A stretch of DNA of 12,801 nt from JBEKJU01 sp050011095 (GTDB taxonomy: Bacteria; Desulfobacterota; Syntrophorhabdia; Syntrophorhabdales; WCHB1-27). The position numbers and the translations under genes were made by a program. The notes under the pieces are model-generated. The model was given only the letters and a program-made list of their open reading frames with translations, was not told the origin of the DNA and did not search any database. The DNA lies in assembly GCA_050011095.1 (NCBI GenBank), contig JBEKJU010000082.1, forward strand, positions 1 through 12,801. Reading direction: 5' to 3'. Shown here piece after piece: positions 1 through 6,742 of the stretch. Within the stretch, counting starts at the first letter, position 1. Every line of letters begins with the position of its first letter.

Positions 1-109
1 AACCGTCTCATAATACCCTTGTCATACCGGACTTGATCCGGCATCCAGGAACGTAATGGATTCCGGCTTTCGCCGGAATGACGGCGAGAAAGACAATTAT
101 GAGACGGTT
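1..109. mobile_element. MITE-like element with 14-bp terminal inverted repeats
   Basis: Bases 1-14 (AACCGTCTCATAAT) are the exact reverse complement of bases 96-109. Inside lies a second, imperfect inverted pair: GTCATACCGG at 21-30 against CCGGAATGAC at 72-81, nine of ten matched. There is also a short palindrome around 62-77 (TTCCGG..CCGGAA). The interior resembles the dispersed GTCATTCCGG-type intergenic repeats common in proteobacterial genomes (family knowledge). No open frame spans it, so it would be non-autonomous. It begins at base 1, so the left flank, and with it any target-site duplication, cannot be seen. Confidence 0.65.
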
Positions 110-120
110 AATAACTATAA

Positions 121-303
121 AGCTGTTTAAGAAAGAATGTCCACATTCACACCTATTGGAATACGCATACGAATGAGTTGCAGAAGGAAGCGGGGTCGAA
201 TTTTGGATTATCTTGGACAGCAATGTATGCAAGTATTGAAAATGATCAAGATCCTGAGAAGAAATGGTTTATCATGACGGGAGACCCTGACAATGATTTA
301 TAG
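121..303 (+). pseudogene. 3' remnant of an unidentified protein-coding gene
   Basis: The frame is open from just after TAA (118-120) to TAG (301-303). It translates to about 60 residues of protein-like composition, including THTNELQKEAGSNFG, SWTAMYASIEND and WFIMTGDPDND. There is no ATG or GTG with a ribosome site near its 5' end; the first in-frame ATG is at 223. The open stretch starts only about ten bases after the inverted-repeat element ends. The likely reading is the C-terminal part of a gene whose front was lost, or separated, at the element insertion. I do not recognise the family, and a chance open frame cannot be excluded at this length. Confidence 0.4.
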
Positions 304-360
304 AACGGGTGGAGTGAAGGACGATGATGCGTTATGAACCTGCCAACTGAAAAACGCGGT

Positions 361-408
361 CCCCAAAGGAAAGAGCCGTCGGCATTATGACGGCTCTTTC
401 CTTTGGGG
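361..408 (-). terminator. Strong hairpin, probable terminator of the secreted-protein genes
   Basis: Bases 361-380 and 389-408 form a perfect 20-bp stem around an 8-base loop (381-388). The hairpin lies 16 bases beyond the stop codon of the minus-strand beta-helix gene. Read on the minus strand it is followed within about seven bases by TTTTT. The perfect stem could also act on plus-strand transcription, although the plus side lacks a clean T tract. Confidence 0.75.
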
Positions 409-424
409 GAGTTAGTGTTGTCTC

Positions 425-2116
425 TTATTGGACGATGTGAAACCCAGTGGGCGCCGCGAGCGTTTGGTTTGTATTTTGGCTTGTATAAACGGTGCTCGGT
501 ATTTGGTTGCCCAGGTATTCCCATATGTACTTCGTAAGAGTCTGCGCCGACCCGTCCTTGCTGGTCCCCGTGCAGAAGCCCCTTGCTCCACTTACCCCAT
601 GGTTGCTGTAGAGGCTCATCATAGACTTGATCGTAGCTTCATTCGGAAAAGGCCATAGGGGGGCTAATGCCCTTCCCGACTGCCCGTCCTGAACCTCATT
701 CCATCCGGTATCGGTATAGGTCGTGCAGCTAAGGCTGTTGTTGACCGGCCCTCCACATGCAGCAGAACCGGAGGCGCCCCTGCCGATGTAGTAGAGAATG
801 GTTGGCCCGATTTGTCCTCCTCCACTTCCTGCCGTCGCAAGATTTGCGCCTGATTCAATCCTTACAGGATAGAGAAGGCCGTTAGAGGTCGGAGCATACG
901 ATTTATCGTTGGCTCCGGCTGATACACTTAAGTAGTTCGTCGTATTTCCTTCGACATCGTTGTAATTTGAAGTCAAAGTGCCACCTACGGATGATAGCCC
1001 ATAGCCATCTCCATAAATAATGCTGTTTGTTACGGTAGCGGAGCCGCCTGTCGAAGCTAATGCATACCCTCCTCCATTGCTAGCATCATTCATCGCACCA
1101 TGAACAATGATGTTTGAATACGGATTGGAGGCATAGCTATATATGCCTGTGCTGAACCCAAGAGCATCGGGTACTTGATAAAACGCCGCGTTCGTGATTG
1201 ATGCCGTTGTTCCTGATTCAAGCTGTGCCGACTGACCACAATCGTTGATTGCTAAAAATCCATTTACAGTTACCCCATTACCTCCATTTGCCGTATAGAG
1301 CGAGGCATCCGTATACCAGTTAGTATCGACTCCAGCATTGCCAGAAGTAGTACCGTCTACAGATATGCTGTTCTGGAAATAGACAGCGGTCGTCGCGCCG
1401 AAATAGGTATTGAATGAGGCATAGTGATTTGAATCCCCGACGCTATTGTAGAAATCTCTCCTGGACACATTCGCCCGAAAAATGTTGTTATTGTTTGCCC
1501 CCCAATAGTTGTTGTCCGAAAAGAAATACGATCCAGCCCCCCATGCCACGCACTGTTCCATGAGGCTGTTTGTTGTACCTCCTGTAAAAACCATCTGCTG
1601 TCCCGTTGAATCCCTGCCCCCGCACCTGATAATCTTTACGTGATCCGCACCATCCATCCGAAGCGCGCCATAGTCACTATTGGCAAAGATAATTCCCCGG
1701 ATAACCCCATACTGCCATCCGGAGATAAAAGCCGTGGTGGCCGTTCCTTGACCGTCTATCGTGACGCCCCAATCATTCTCAGCCGAGATCACGGTATAGG
1801 CACTGCTTGAACCCTTGATGCCCGAGAAACTGTAACCCTGCTGATCCCCGCCGTTAATTACGTTCGAGGCCCCTTGATAGGTGCCATTGCCGATTGTGAG
1901 CGTGTCGCCTCCCGACATTTTGCCCAATCCCCCCCGGATAGTGAGGAGGGGAGCGCCTTTTGAAGTCCCGGCATTGCTGTCAGATGGTGTTCCTGACCAC
2001 CCTGACGCCCCGTTGGAATTGCAGGAGCTTACGTTCCCGCAGACATAGTAAGTCGCGGCCTGGGCAAGCAATGGCAAGGCCATGAAACAAATGACCATTA
2101 TGAGTGTCTTCTTCAT
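425..2116 (-). CDS. Secreted right-handed parallel beta-helix protein
   Basis: The predicted protein has 563 residues and an export signal of about 20 residues: a KK n-region, a hydrophobic core (LIMVICFMALPLL) and a cleavage site near AQA|AT. After it comes a typical start of surface beta-helix proteins: TYYVCG, then GTSKGAPLLTIRGGL, then GGDTLTIGNGTYQG (about residues 21-80). The middle is rich in Asn, Gly, Ser and Thr with repeating short hydrophobic strands such as ITNAAFYQV and VTNSIIYGDGYGL, as in pectate-lyase-like beta-solenoids. The C-terminus has a module with WPFPNEATIKSMM, GARGFC and KYIWEYLGNQIPS that I associate with such proteins in Desulfobacterota and Nitrospirota. No catalytic residues can be named, so enzyme activity is unknown. 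The ATG at 2114-2116 has an AGGAGG site five bases upstream. An in-frame GTG at 2185 also has a GAGGTG site and would add 23 residues. The gene looks more AT-rich than its neighbours, which may indicate transfer. Confidence 0.85.
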   Translation of the reverse strand: MKKTLIMVICFMALPLLAQAATYYVCGNVSSCNSNGASGWSGTPSDSNAGTSKGAPLLTIRGGLGKMSGGDTLTIGNGTYQGASNVINGGDQQGYSFSGIKGSSSAYTVISAENDWGVTIDGQGTATTAFISGWQYGVIRGIIFANSDYGALRMDGADHVKIIRCGGRDSTGQQMVFTGGTTNSLMEQCVAWGAGSYFFSDNNYWGANNNNIFRANVSRRDFYNSVGDSNHYASFNTYFGATTAVYFQNSISVDGTTSGNAGVDTNWYTDASLYTANGGNGVTVNGFLAINDCGQSAQLESGTTASITNAAFYQVPDALGFSTGIYSYASNPYSNIIVHGAMNDASNGGGYALASTGGSATVTNSIIYGDGYGLSSVGGTLTSNYNDVEGNTTNYLSVSAGANDKSYAPTSNGLLYPVRIESGANLATAGSGGGQIGPTILYYIGRGASGSAACGGPVNNSLSCTTYTDTGWNEVQDGQSGRALAPLWPFPNEATIKSMMSLYSNHGVSGARGFCTGTSKDGSAQTLTKYIWEYLGNQIPSTVYTSQNTNQTLAAPTGFHIVQ

Positions 2117-2247
2117 GCTTCCTCCTATTGTTAAGACACGATCACTTATTTTTGTCATTATTGGCAACGATTCCTTTCTCTTCACTTTACCACCTCTTTG
2201 TCAATCTGTTCAATTGTAAAAGGTAAATCTTCCTCTGCGCGTCATGT

Positions 2248-3120
2248 CTACCGTCCAAATACGCGGTGGACGAAGGTTGCCGCTATGGTGTGGTTTTTCG
2301 TCACTTTACTGAACGTGTATGACTTGAGGGCTCCTACGGATGTGCCGTCGACCAGCACTCTGCTGATAGTATAACCCGAGCTTGGTGTGATGGAAAAGGA
2401 TTCGCTCGCGGCCGAGGTCACGGACACAGAGCCGGACGGGGAGATGGAACCGCCCGTCCCCGTGGTCGCGGTGATAGTATAGGTCGTCTGTGCCGGTGCG
2501 GCTTGCGCAGCCGCCTCGGTTACGGTCAATGCCTGACCCGCGATGGTGGCGGTCGAGGTCAGCGATGATGTGGCGGTATTGGCCGCAACCGAGTAGCCTA
2601 CGCTGCCGCTGCCCGTGCCGCTCGCTCCCGACGTCACGGTGATCCAACTCGCCCCGCTTGACGCGGTCCAGGTGCAGCCGCTTTGCGTGGTCACAGTCAC
2701 GCTACCGGTGCCCCCGGCGGCGGTGAATGACTGGCTCGTGGGCGAAATGGCATAGGTACAGGCGGACGGGACAGTGTAGCTTACCTGGCTCGAGTAAGCG
2801 CTCTCACCCGTACTGTTGTAGTCGGTGACCGCGAAGTAATAAGTGGAGCCGGGCTGAAGGCTGGCTACGGTGTAGCTTGTCGTGTTGCCGACATTAACCT
2901 CCGTACTATAGCTTCCGCTTGCCGTACCGTAGTAGAGATTGTAGCCTGTTGCCCCGGTGGTCGCGCTCCAGCCCAGTGTTACCTGTTGCGCATGAGCGCT
3001 CGTGCTCATAAACGGCACGGGCAAAGCCATAATGAAGAGGAGGAGAAAGAGTGACATGAGGCCCTTGATAAGGGGGATAACCTTCGGCGCGATTTTCGGC
3101 GGGACGTTTGCAGTGTTCAA
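2248..3120 (-). CDS. Secreted FnIII / BACON-like / InlB-repeat protein
   Basis: About 290 residues, probably exported. Residues 1-44 give a basic n-region (three Lys), a hydrophobic stretch (LFLLLFIMALPVPF) and a cleavage site at SAHA|QQ. Then follow a fibronectin type III domain (about 45-119; LGWSATTGATGYNLYYG, LQPGSTYYFAVTDYN), a BACON-like Ig-fold domain (about 120-202; YAISPTSQSFTAAGGTGSV, CTWTASSGASWITV) and a divergent InlB B-repeat (about 215-285; GTGGSISPSG, SFSITPSSGYTI, HTIAATF). All three are binding or spacer folds, so this is probably a cell-surface or matrix adhesin-type protein without catalysis. I place the start at TTG 3118-3120 because GGAGG lies six bases upstream and it gives a charged n-region. 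ATG at 3057 is an alternative with a weaker AAGG site and no charge. The gene lies upstream of, and in the same direction as, the beta-helix gene, 131 bp away, so the two may be co-transcribed. Confidence 0.75.
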   Translation of the reverse strand: MNTANVPPKIAPKVIPLIKGLMSLFLLLFIMALPVPFMSTSAHAQQVTLGWSATTGATGYNLYYGTASGSYSTEVNVGNTTSYTVASLQPGSTYYFAVTDYNSTGESAYSSQVSYTVPSACTYAISPTSQSFTAAGGTGSVTVTTQSGCTWTASSGASWITVTSGASGTGSGSVGYSVAANTATSSLTSTATIAGQALTVTEAAAQAAPAQTTYTITATTGTGGSISPSGSVSVTSAASESFSITPSSGYTISRVLVDGTSVGALKSYTFSKVTKNHTIAATFVHRVFGR

Positions 3121-3124
3121 GAAA

Positions 3125-3131
3125 CACCTCC
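3125..3131 (-). promoter_or_regulatory. Ribosome binding site that sets a TTG start
   Basis: On the minus strand GGAGGTG sits four bases before the TTG at 3118-3120. Its GGAGG core is six bases away. This strong site is the main reason for choosing the TTG over the ATG 63 bases downstream. Confidence 0.6.
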
Positions 3132-3500
3132 AATAAGATGGTGCTACCGAGTCTGACACGAGGGTTGCAACGGCTATGCCAGTCAGGGTAACGAGGCGCA
3201 AAAGTGGTCGATATTGCCAGGATATGAGGACTTGGGGCTACCCGTCCATCCTTTTAGGTGGTCAGCAGAGCGGTGAGAACAGGCCAAAAGCGGTCGGCTC
3301 AGACGGCTGGAGGACCGGTGGAGGCCGATAAACAGGGCATTCCCGATGGGATGGGCGGTACCGTCAGGGGAAAGCCAAAAGCGCCCATAGAGGCCGGATG
3401 GAGGCTGATAGAGGGACCTTTCGGTGAATGGGGTGTCTTTAAATCCTCGCACCGTGTCCGGGAAATCCCGACACTGGCCGGCTCACCGCCATCCGCGGCA
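3132..3500. other. Gene-free leader region with diverged repeats
   Basis: No convincing gene is visible. On the plus strand GCCAAAAGCG occurs at 3283-3292 and 3374-3383. Each is followed by a GGAGGCYGATA-like block (3320-3330 and 3400-3410), with an 11-base difference in spacing. A third, weaker relative (GCGCAAAAG, around 3196-3204) follows GTCAGGG (3182-3188), as the 3374 copy follows GTCAGGGG (3364-3371). A hairpin GTGTCCGGG / CCCGACAC with AAAT loop lies at 3454-3474. GGTGGTC-type motifs near 3204-3210, 3257-3263 and 3291-3296 resemble the repeated ends of some IS21-like insertion sequences, so a decayed insertion sequence is possible. The region is the 5' leader side of the minus-strand secreted-protein genes. 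No clear -35/-10 pair was found. Confidence 0.5.
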
Positions 3501-3708
3501 GCTTCGCCCGTGGAGGGGGCGACGCTAGCCCCACGGTCGCCTTTTCTCGCCTCCGCCCCTTCCTTTTCATGAGGGGGTGGCTTCGCGGGCTTCGCCCGTG
3601 GAGGGGGCGACGCTAGCCCCACGGTCGCCTTTTCTCGCCTCCGCCCCTTCCTTTTCATGAGGGGGTGGCTTCGCGGGCTTCGCCCGTGGAGGGGGCGACG
3701 CTAGCCCC
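3501..3708. repeat. 88-bp tandem repeat, about 2.4 copies
   Basis: The block beginning GCTTCGCCCGTGGAGGGGGC occurs at 3501, 3589 and 3677, giving an exact 88-bp period. The first two copies are full (3501-3588, 3589-3676). The third breaks off at 3708, one base before the TAA of the prenyltransferase gene begins on the minus strand. Each unit holds two small hairpins: GGGGC with GCCCC around GACGCTA, and at unit junctions CGGGC with GCCCG around TTC. All frames across it are open by base composition, but the translations are low-complexity Arg/Pro/Lys strings and I take them as non-coding. The hairpins may end transcription of the prenyltransferase operon. Confidence 0.9.
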
Positions 3709-3709
3709 G

Positions 3710-4630
3710 TTAATTGAGGGACAGGACCGCCACGGCTAGCATGGCCAGCGGGTAGAAACACGCCCTGTTGAATAGTATCATGGCGGAGTTCAAGGAATTC
3801 TCCCTCGCCCAGCGCAGGCCGGGCGCCAGAAGGAGGAAGCCGCCCGCGGCGCAAGCCCCGGCCTCGTAAGAGGCCACATTCGGGAGGGAGATGGAAAAGG
3901 GAAGGAGAAGACTGACGAGCACCGTGACGCAGAGTAGTATGAAGGAAACCCTGGATGTGAGGGATTTCCCGTAGCGGACCGGGAGGGTCCTGATCCCGAG
4001 ATGGATATCCTCCTCCAGGTCGGTCCAGTCATTGGGGATGTTCCGGGCGCCGATCTCCCACGCGCAAGACCAGATAAATAGAAGGAGAACGAAGGACCGG
4101 GGTGGCTCGGACGCGACGGCGAAGACGCCCGCAAGGGTCCCTATCCCCACCATGGTCCCGGAAAGGAGCGTCTTCCAGTGGGTTACCCTGAGAAGGGCGC
4201 AGTAGGCGATCTCACACGCGACGGCGGAGATCAATATGAGAAAACAGGCGGGGTTGAGTCTGTAGGCTATGGCCATGGAGAGCATCCCCCAGAAGAGCAC
4301 CCAGACAAGGGCCTGCGTAAAAGAAAGGGCCTTCTGGGCTATGGGGTGACGGAGGCCGAGCACGTCCAGATCGAAATCGGTAAACCCCCTTTGATATTTG
4401 TCGATCCTCTCCGTATCCACCCTGAAATCCATCAGGTCGTTCAACGCGAAGACGGCGGTAAATCCGGAAAAGGCCGCAATGAGGCCGAGGATAAGGGTAG
4501 GGTAGGACGGGAATGCGCCCAGTACGAGGAGGGCCCCGAAGCCGGGATAACCGATATCGAGCACGGAGTGGGACATCCGGGAAAAACCGAAATAGACCCT
4601 CATCCTGCCGATCACGCCCGTGTTTACCAT
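3710..4630 (-). CDS. UbiA-superfamily prenyltransferase
   Basis: An integral membrane protein of 306 residues, the usual family length, with about eight to nine hydrophobic helices. UbiA enzymes transfer a polyprenyl chain from its diphosphate to an acceptor, using two Mg-binding Asp-rich motifs. Both are present: NDLMDFRVD at 64-72 and NDWTDLEEDIHLG at 200-212, the latter followed by IRTLPVRYG. HWKTLLSG at 151-158 fits the cytosolic loop before it. The usual basic RxxxRP stretch after the first motif is replaced by TERIDKYQRGFTD, so the acceptor or prenyl donor may be unusual. ATG 4628-4630 has AAAGGAGG six bases upstream, and this site overlaps the TAA of the preceding radical SAM gene. Translation is therefore probably coupled. 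The real substrate cannot be read from sequence; quinone, archaeal-type lipid and chlorophyll-type relatives all exist. Confidence 0.88.
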   Translation of the reverse strand: MVNTGVIGRMRVYFGFSRMSHSVLDIGYPGFGALLVLGAFPSYPTLILGLIAAFSGFTAVFALNDLMDFRVDTERIDKYQRGFTDFDLDVLGLRHPIAQKALSFTQALVWVLFWGMLSMAIAYRLNPACFLILISAVACEIAYCALLRVTHWKTLLSGTMVGIGTLAGVFAVASEPPRSFVLLLFIWSCAWEIGARNIPNDWTDLEEDIHLGIRTLPVRYGKSLTSRVSFILLCVTVLVSLLLPFSISLPNVASYEAGACAAGGFLLLAPGLRWARENSLNSAMILFNRACFYPLAMLAVAVLSLN

Positions 4631-4641
4631 ATCTGCCTCCT

Positions 4642-6060
4642 TTAGGCCGAAAGGGCAGCCTCAAGGTTCGAGAGGATCATATCCCCCCTCTCCTCTTCAG
4701 GGGCCCGGAAGGCCCGGCTGCACGAGCGGCCTACGATCCCGCCGAGGGGAGGGGGGTTGTAAATGAGGTTGCGGATACTCCACGGCCATACGGAAATCGG
4801 GTCATAGCCCTTCCTGAGACTGCCGTCCGCCAGGGCCTTTTTCTCAAGACCCGTATGCGGCTGGATAGCGAGAAAGAAGACAACGGGCCTCACCCGGTCC
4901 GCGCCGAAGATGGCCCGTATCCTTTCGATAACCCTGATCGTCTCCTTCAGGGTCTGCCGGGTCTCACCCGGACTGTTCAGTGAAAGGTCGATCTTCACCC
5001 CTCCCCTGTAACCGGCCGAGTCGAGCACCCGGAGGCCCTCCACCACGTCACCTGCGGAAAAGCCCATCCGAAGCTCGTCAAGCACCGGCTGGGCCCCGGA
5101 GTTGAGGGCGATTTCGATGTCCCGAAGCCCCGTCTTCACCATCATGCCGGCGAGCGCTGACGTTAGCCGGTTGACCCTTATATAGCCGGACCACCCAAGA
5201 TCGAGCCGCCTTGCCGCCATTCGTTCGAGGATTTCCTGGAGATGGGCATCGTCCGGGGGATCGGAGAGAAGTTGCGCGTCAACGAACCAGAGGCGTCTCG
5301 ACCCCCATCTCTTGTGATAATTTTCGATCTCCCTGACGATGCGCTCCGGCTGTCTCCTCACGATTCGCCTGCCTTCGAGAAAACCGTAAAGACAGTAAAG
5401 GCAGGAAAGGGGGCAGCCCCGCTTCGTCTGCACGCCGATCTCCTCGTTCGCGTACGCTGGAAACTGGGGGAAGGAGCGTACGAGGGCCGCGAGATCGAGC
5501 ATCGGCTCAAAAGGGTCCTCGGGAACGGGAAGGCCGAGGAGCGGGAACAACCCCACGAGCGACGGCACGAGATGCACGCGGTCGGGCATACGGGGACGGA
5601 GGAGGTCCCCGAAGATCGTGACGCTCGGTCCGCCCACCGCGATGAGCGCCGATGGCGCGATCGCGCAGGCCGCGCGGATGAGGGACAGGTTATCCGAGAG
5701 GGCCGCGCGGTAGGAGAGGATGTGGCAAAGCCCCGCCACCGCCGCCCGCGCCCTCGCGAAAGGCGAGGGATCGTAGAAGAAGGTGAAGGCGTCCCTCATG
5801 GCCCCGTCCATATCATGGGGCGAGAAGACCTGCACATCCCTCCAGGAAAAGGCGATGGCATCGGGCCGGAACCCCTCTATCGCGTCTTTCAGGGCGCGCC
5901 TTCGAGAAGCCCGGTCGATGATCGCGAGATCGAGCAGATGAAGGCGCGCCTCGGGGGAGGCCCGCCTCACGGCGGCGGCGACATACACGGGGCCTACAGG
6001 GTAAATCTTCCTGCATGGGAGCCGTACCAGAAGAATCCTAGGATGGGTCGGTAGCGCCAA
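4642..6060 (-). CDS. B12-binding-type radical SAM protein
   Basis: A 472-residue cytosolic iron-sulfur enzyme. The N-terminal third looks like a Rossmann-type B12-binding domain (ILLVRLP, VGPVYVAAAVR, HLLDLAIID, PDAIAFSWRD, ALIAVGGPSV), but no DxHxxG cobalamin motif is visible, so cofactor binding is uncertain. The radical SAM core starts at KRGCPLSCLYCLYG; its CxxxCxxC cysteines are at 216, 220 and 223, binding the 4Fe-4S cluster. GRRIVRRQPERIVREIE, VKIDLSLNSPGET and a C-terminal SCSRAF follow. Enzymes of this class do methylations, ring rearrangements or C-C bond formation; the substrate here is unknown. It is the first gene of a pair with the prenyltransferase, 11 bp apart, which suggests work on the same, perhaps prenylated, molecule. 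I chose TTG 6058-6060 because AGAGGT lies four bases upstream and the protein then begins just before the first beta strand. A TTG at 6189 would add 43 residues but has no ribosome site. Confidence 0.82.
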   Translation of the reverse strand: MALPTHPRILLVRLPCRKIYPVGPVYVAAAVRRASPEARLHLLDLAIIDRASRRRALKDAIEGFRPDAIAFSWRDVQVFSPHDMDGAMRDAFTFFYDPSPFARARAAVAGLCHILSYRAALSDNLSLIRAACAIAPSALIAVGGPSVTIFGDLLRPRMPDRVHLVPSLVGLFPLLGLPVPEDPFEPMLDLAALVRSFPQFPAYANEEIGVQTKRGCPLSCLYCLYGFLEGRRIVRRQPERIVREIENYHKRWGSRRLWFVDAQLLSDPPDDAHLQEILERMAARRLDLGWSGYIRVNRLTSALAGMMVKTGLRDIEIALNSGAQPVLDELRMGFSAGDVVEGLRVLDSAGYRGGVKIDLSLNSPGETRQTLKETIRVIERIRAIFGADRVRPVVFFLAIQPHTGLEKKALADGSLRKGYDPISVWPWSIRNLIYNPPPLGGIVGRSCSRAFRAPEEERGDMILSNLEAALSA

Positions 6061-6064
6061 CGTT

Positions 6065-6070
6065 ACCTCT
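6065..6070 (-). promoter_or_regulatory. Ribosome binding site for the radical SAM gene
   Basis: AGAGGT on the minus strand lies four bases before TTG 6058-6060. It supports that start over the site-less TTG farther upstream. Confidence 0.5.
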
Positions 6071-6238
6071 GTGGGCCGGAATGCCTCCGTTCGCGCCGCC
6101 TGCACACTGTACACATCACCTTTACAGGGTCTGCCAGGCGGCCGGAACGCCTTTTCTAAAAGTGTAGGCACCGGCGCCGCGATCCGCAAGATATCGAACG
6201 GAAGGGAGGAAAGGGCGGAGAAGAAGAAAAAACGGGGG

Positions 6239-6472
6239 ATGAATCAGGTTCATCCGGTCCTTGCGTGCTTTCCATGGCCACGGGATGGGTCTATCTTTAA
6301 TGAAGCTTGGGTGAAGAGAGTCCGGCGATTCTATCGATTACGAATTGAAAGCTGCAACCGAGCTTATATATATTTACTCGTCGAGTCCTTCCTGATCGTC
6401 CTCGCGATCTCCCTCTTCGTCAGGGGCTTCATTGCAAAGACCCCTATGCCCGCAACAATTTGTTTGACATGA
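6239..6472 (+). pseudogene. Small membrane ORF; possible signal peptidase I N-terminal fragment
   Basis: The 77-residue frame starts at ATG 6239 and ends at TGA 6470-6472. Near its end YLLVESFLIVLAISLFVRGF resembles the membrane anchor of signal peptidase I: an acidic residue, a single helix, then F-[IV]-R-x-F. In that family the anchor is followed within a few residues by the catalytic PSGSM motif. Here it runs instead into KTPMPATICLT and stops, so the catalytic domain is absent. The ribosome site is poor (GGGGG directly before ATG). Its last codons overlap the -35 box of the next gene. Either a decayed lepB fragment, a short membrane peptide, or an accidental frame. Confidence 0.3.
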
Positions 6473-6493
6473 AAAACCGGGTAAACGTATACT
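6464..6493 (+). promoter_or_regulatory. Sigma70-type promoter for the GT-C/TPR gene
   Basis: TTGACA at 6464-6469 and TATACT at 6488-6493 are separated by 18 bases, close to the housekeeping consensus. Transcription would begin near 6500, leaving a leader of about 240 bases before the chosen start at 6743. The leader has a small AAGCC/GGCTT hairpin at about 6514-6532 and an open frame continuous with the gene. Confidence 0.75.
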
Positions 6494-6742
6494 GGAAAAA
6501 CGCTAAAAACTTCAAGCCGAGTGCGAAGGCTTCTACGCCAAGGAACGCCGGCCGAAAAGACCCATGCGGGACAAAAGGGAGCAACAGAAGACAGGCCCAA
6601 TAAACACGACAGGAAGAAAACATCGGCAAGAGATGTGCCTTTCGTGCCGGTCCGACGCCGAAAAATATCGGCTGGGCCTTCCCGTGAACGGATACGTCTT
6701 ATGCAACACCCCTCACTGCCACCGACCGACAGGAGCCATTTT

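Noticed and set aside
246..524. Minus-strand frame covering the terminator hairpin
   Set aside because: It spans a perfect terminator stem and has no recognisable protein features.
3132..3260. Cyclic-di-GMP (GEMM) riboswitch upstream of the secreted-protein gene
   Set aside because: Looked for the GGCAAACC, GACGCAAAGCC and GGGTTACCG elements; only vague resemblance was found on either strand.
3258..3854. Several open frames across the 88-bp repeats on both strands
   Set aside because: They translate to low-complexity Arg/Pro/Lys repeats and have no supported start; the repeat explains their openness.
5242..6054. Plus-strand open frame of 270 codons inside the radical SAM gene
   Set aside because: The opposite strand carries the CxxxCxxC core and B12-type domain; the plus product is Arg/Glu/Gly-rich with no motif.
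6061..6189. Longer N-terminus of the radical SAM protein from TTG 6189
   Set aside because: No ribosome site, no family-like sequence, and a better site lies directly before TTG 6060.
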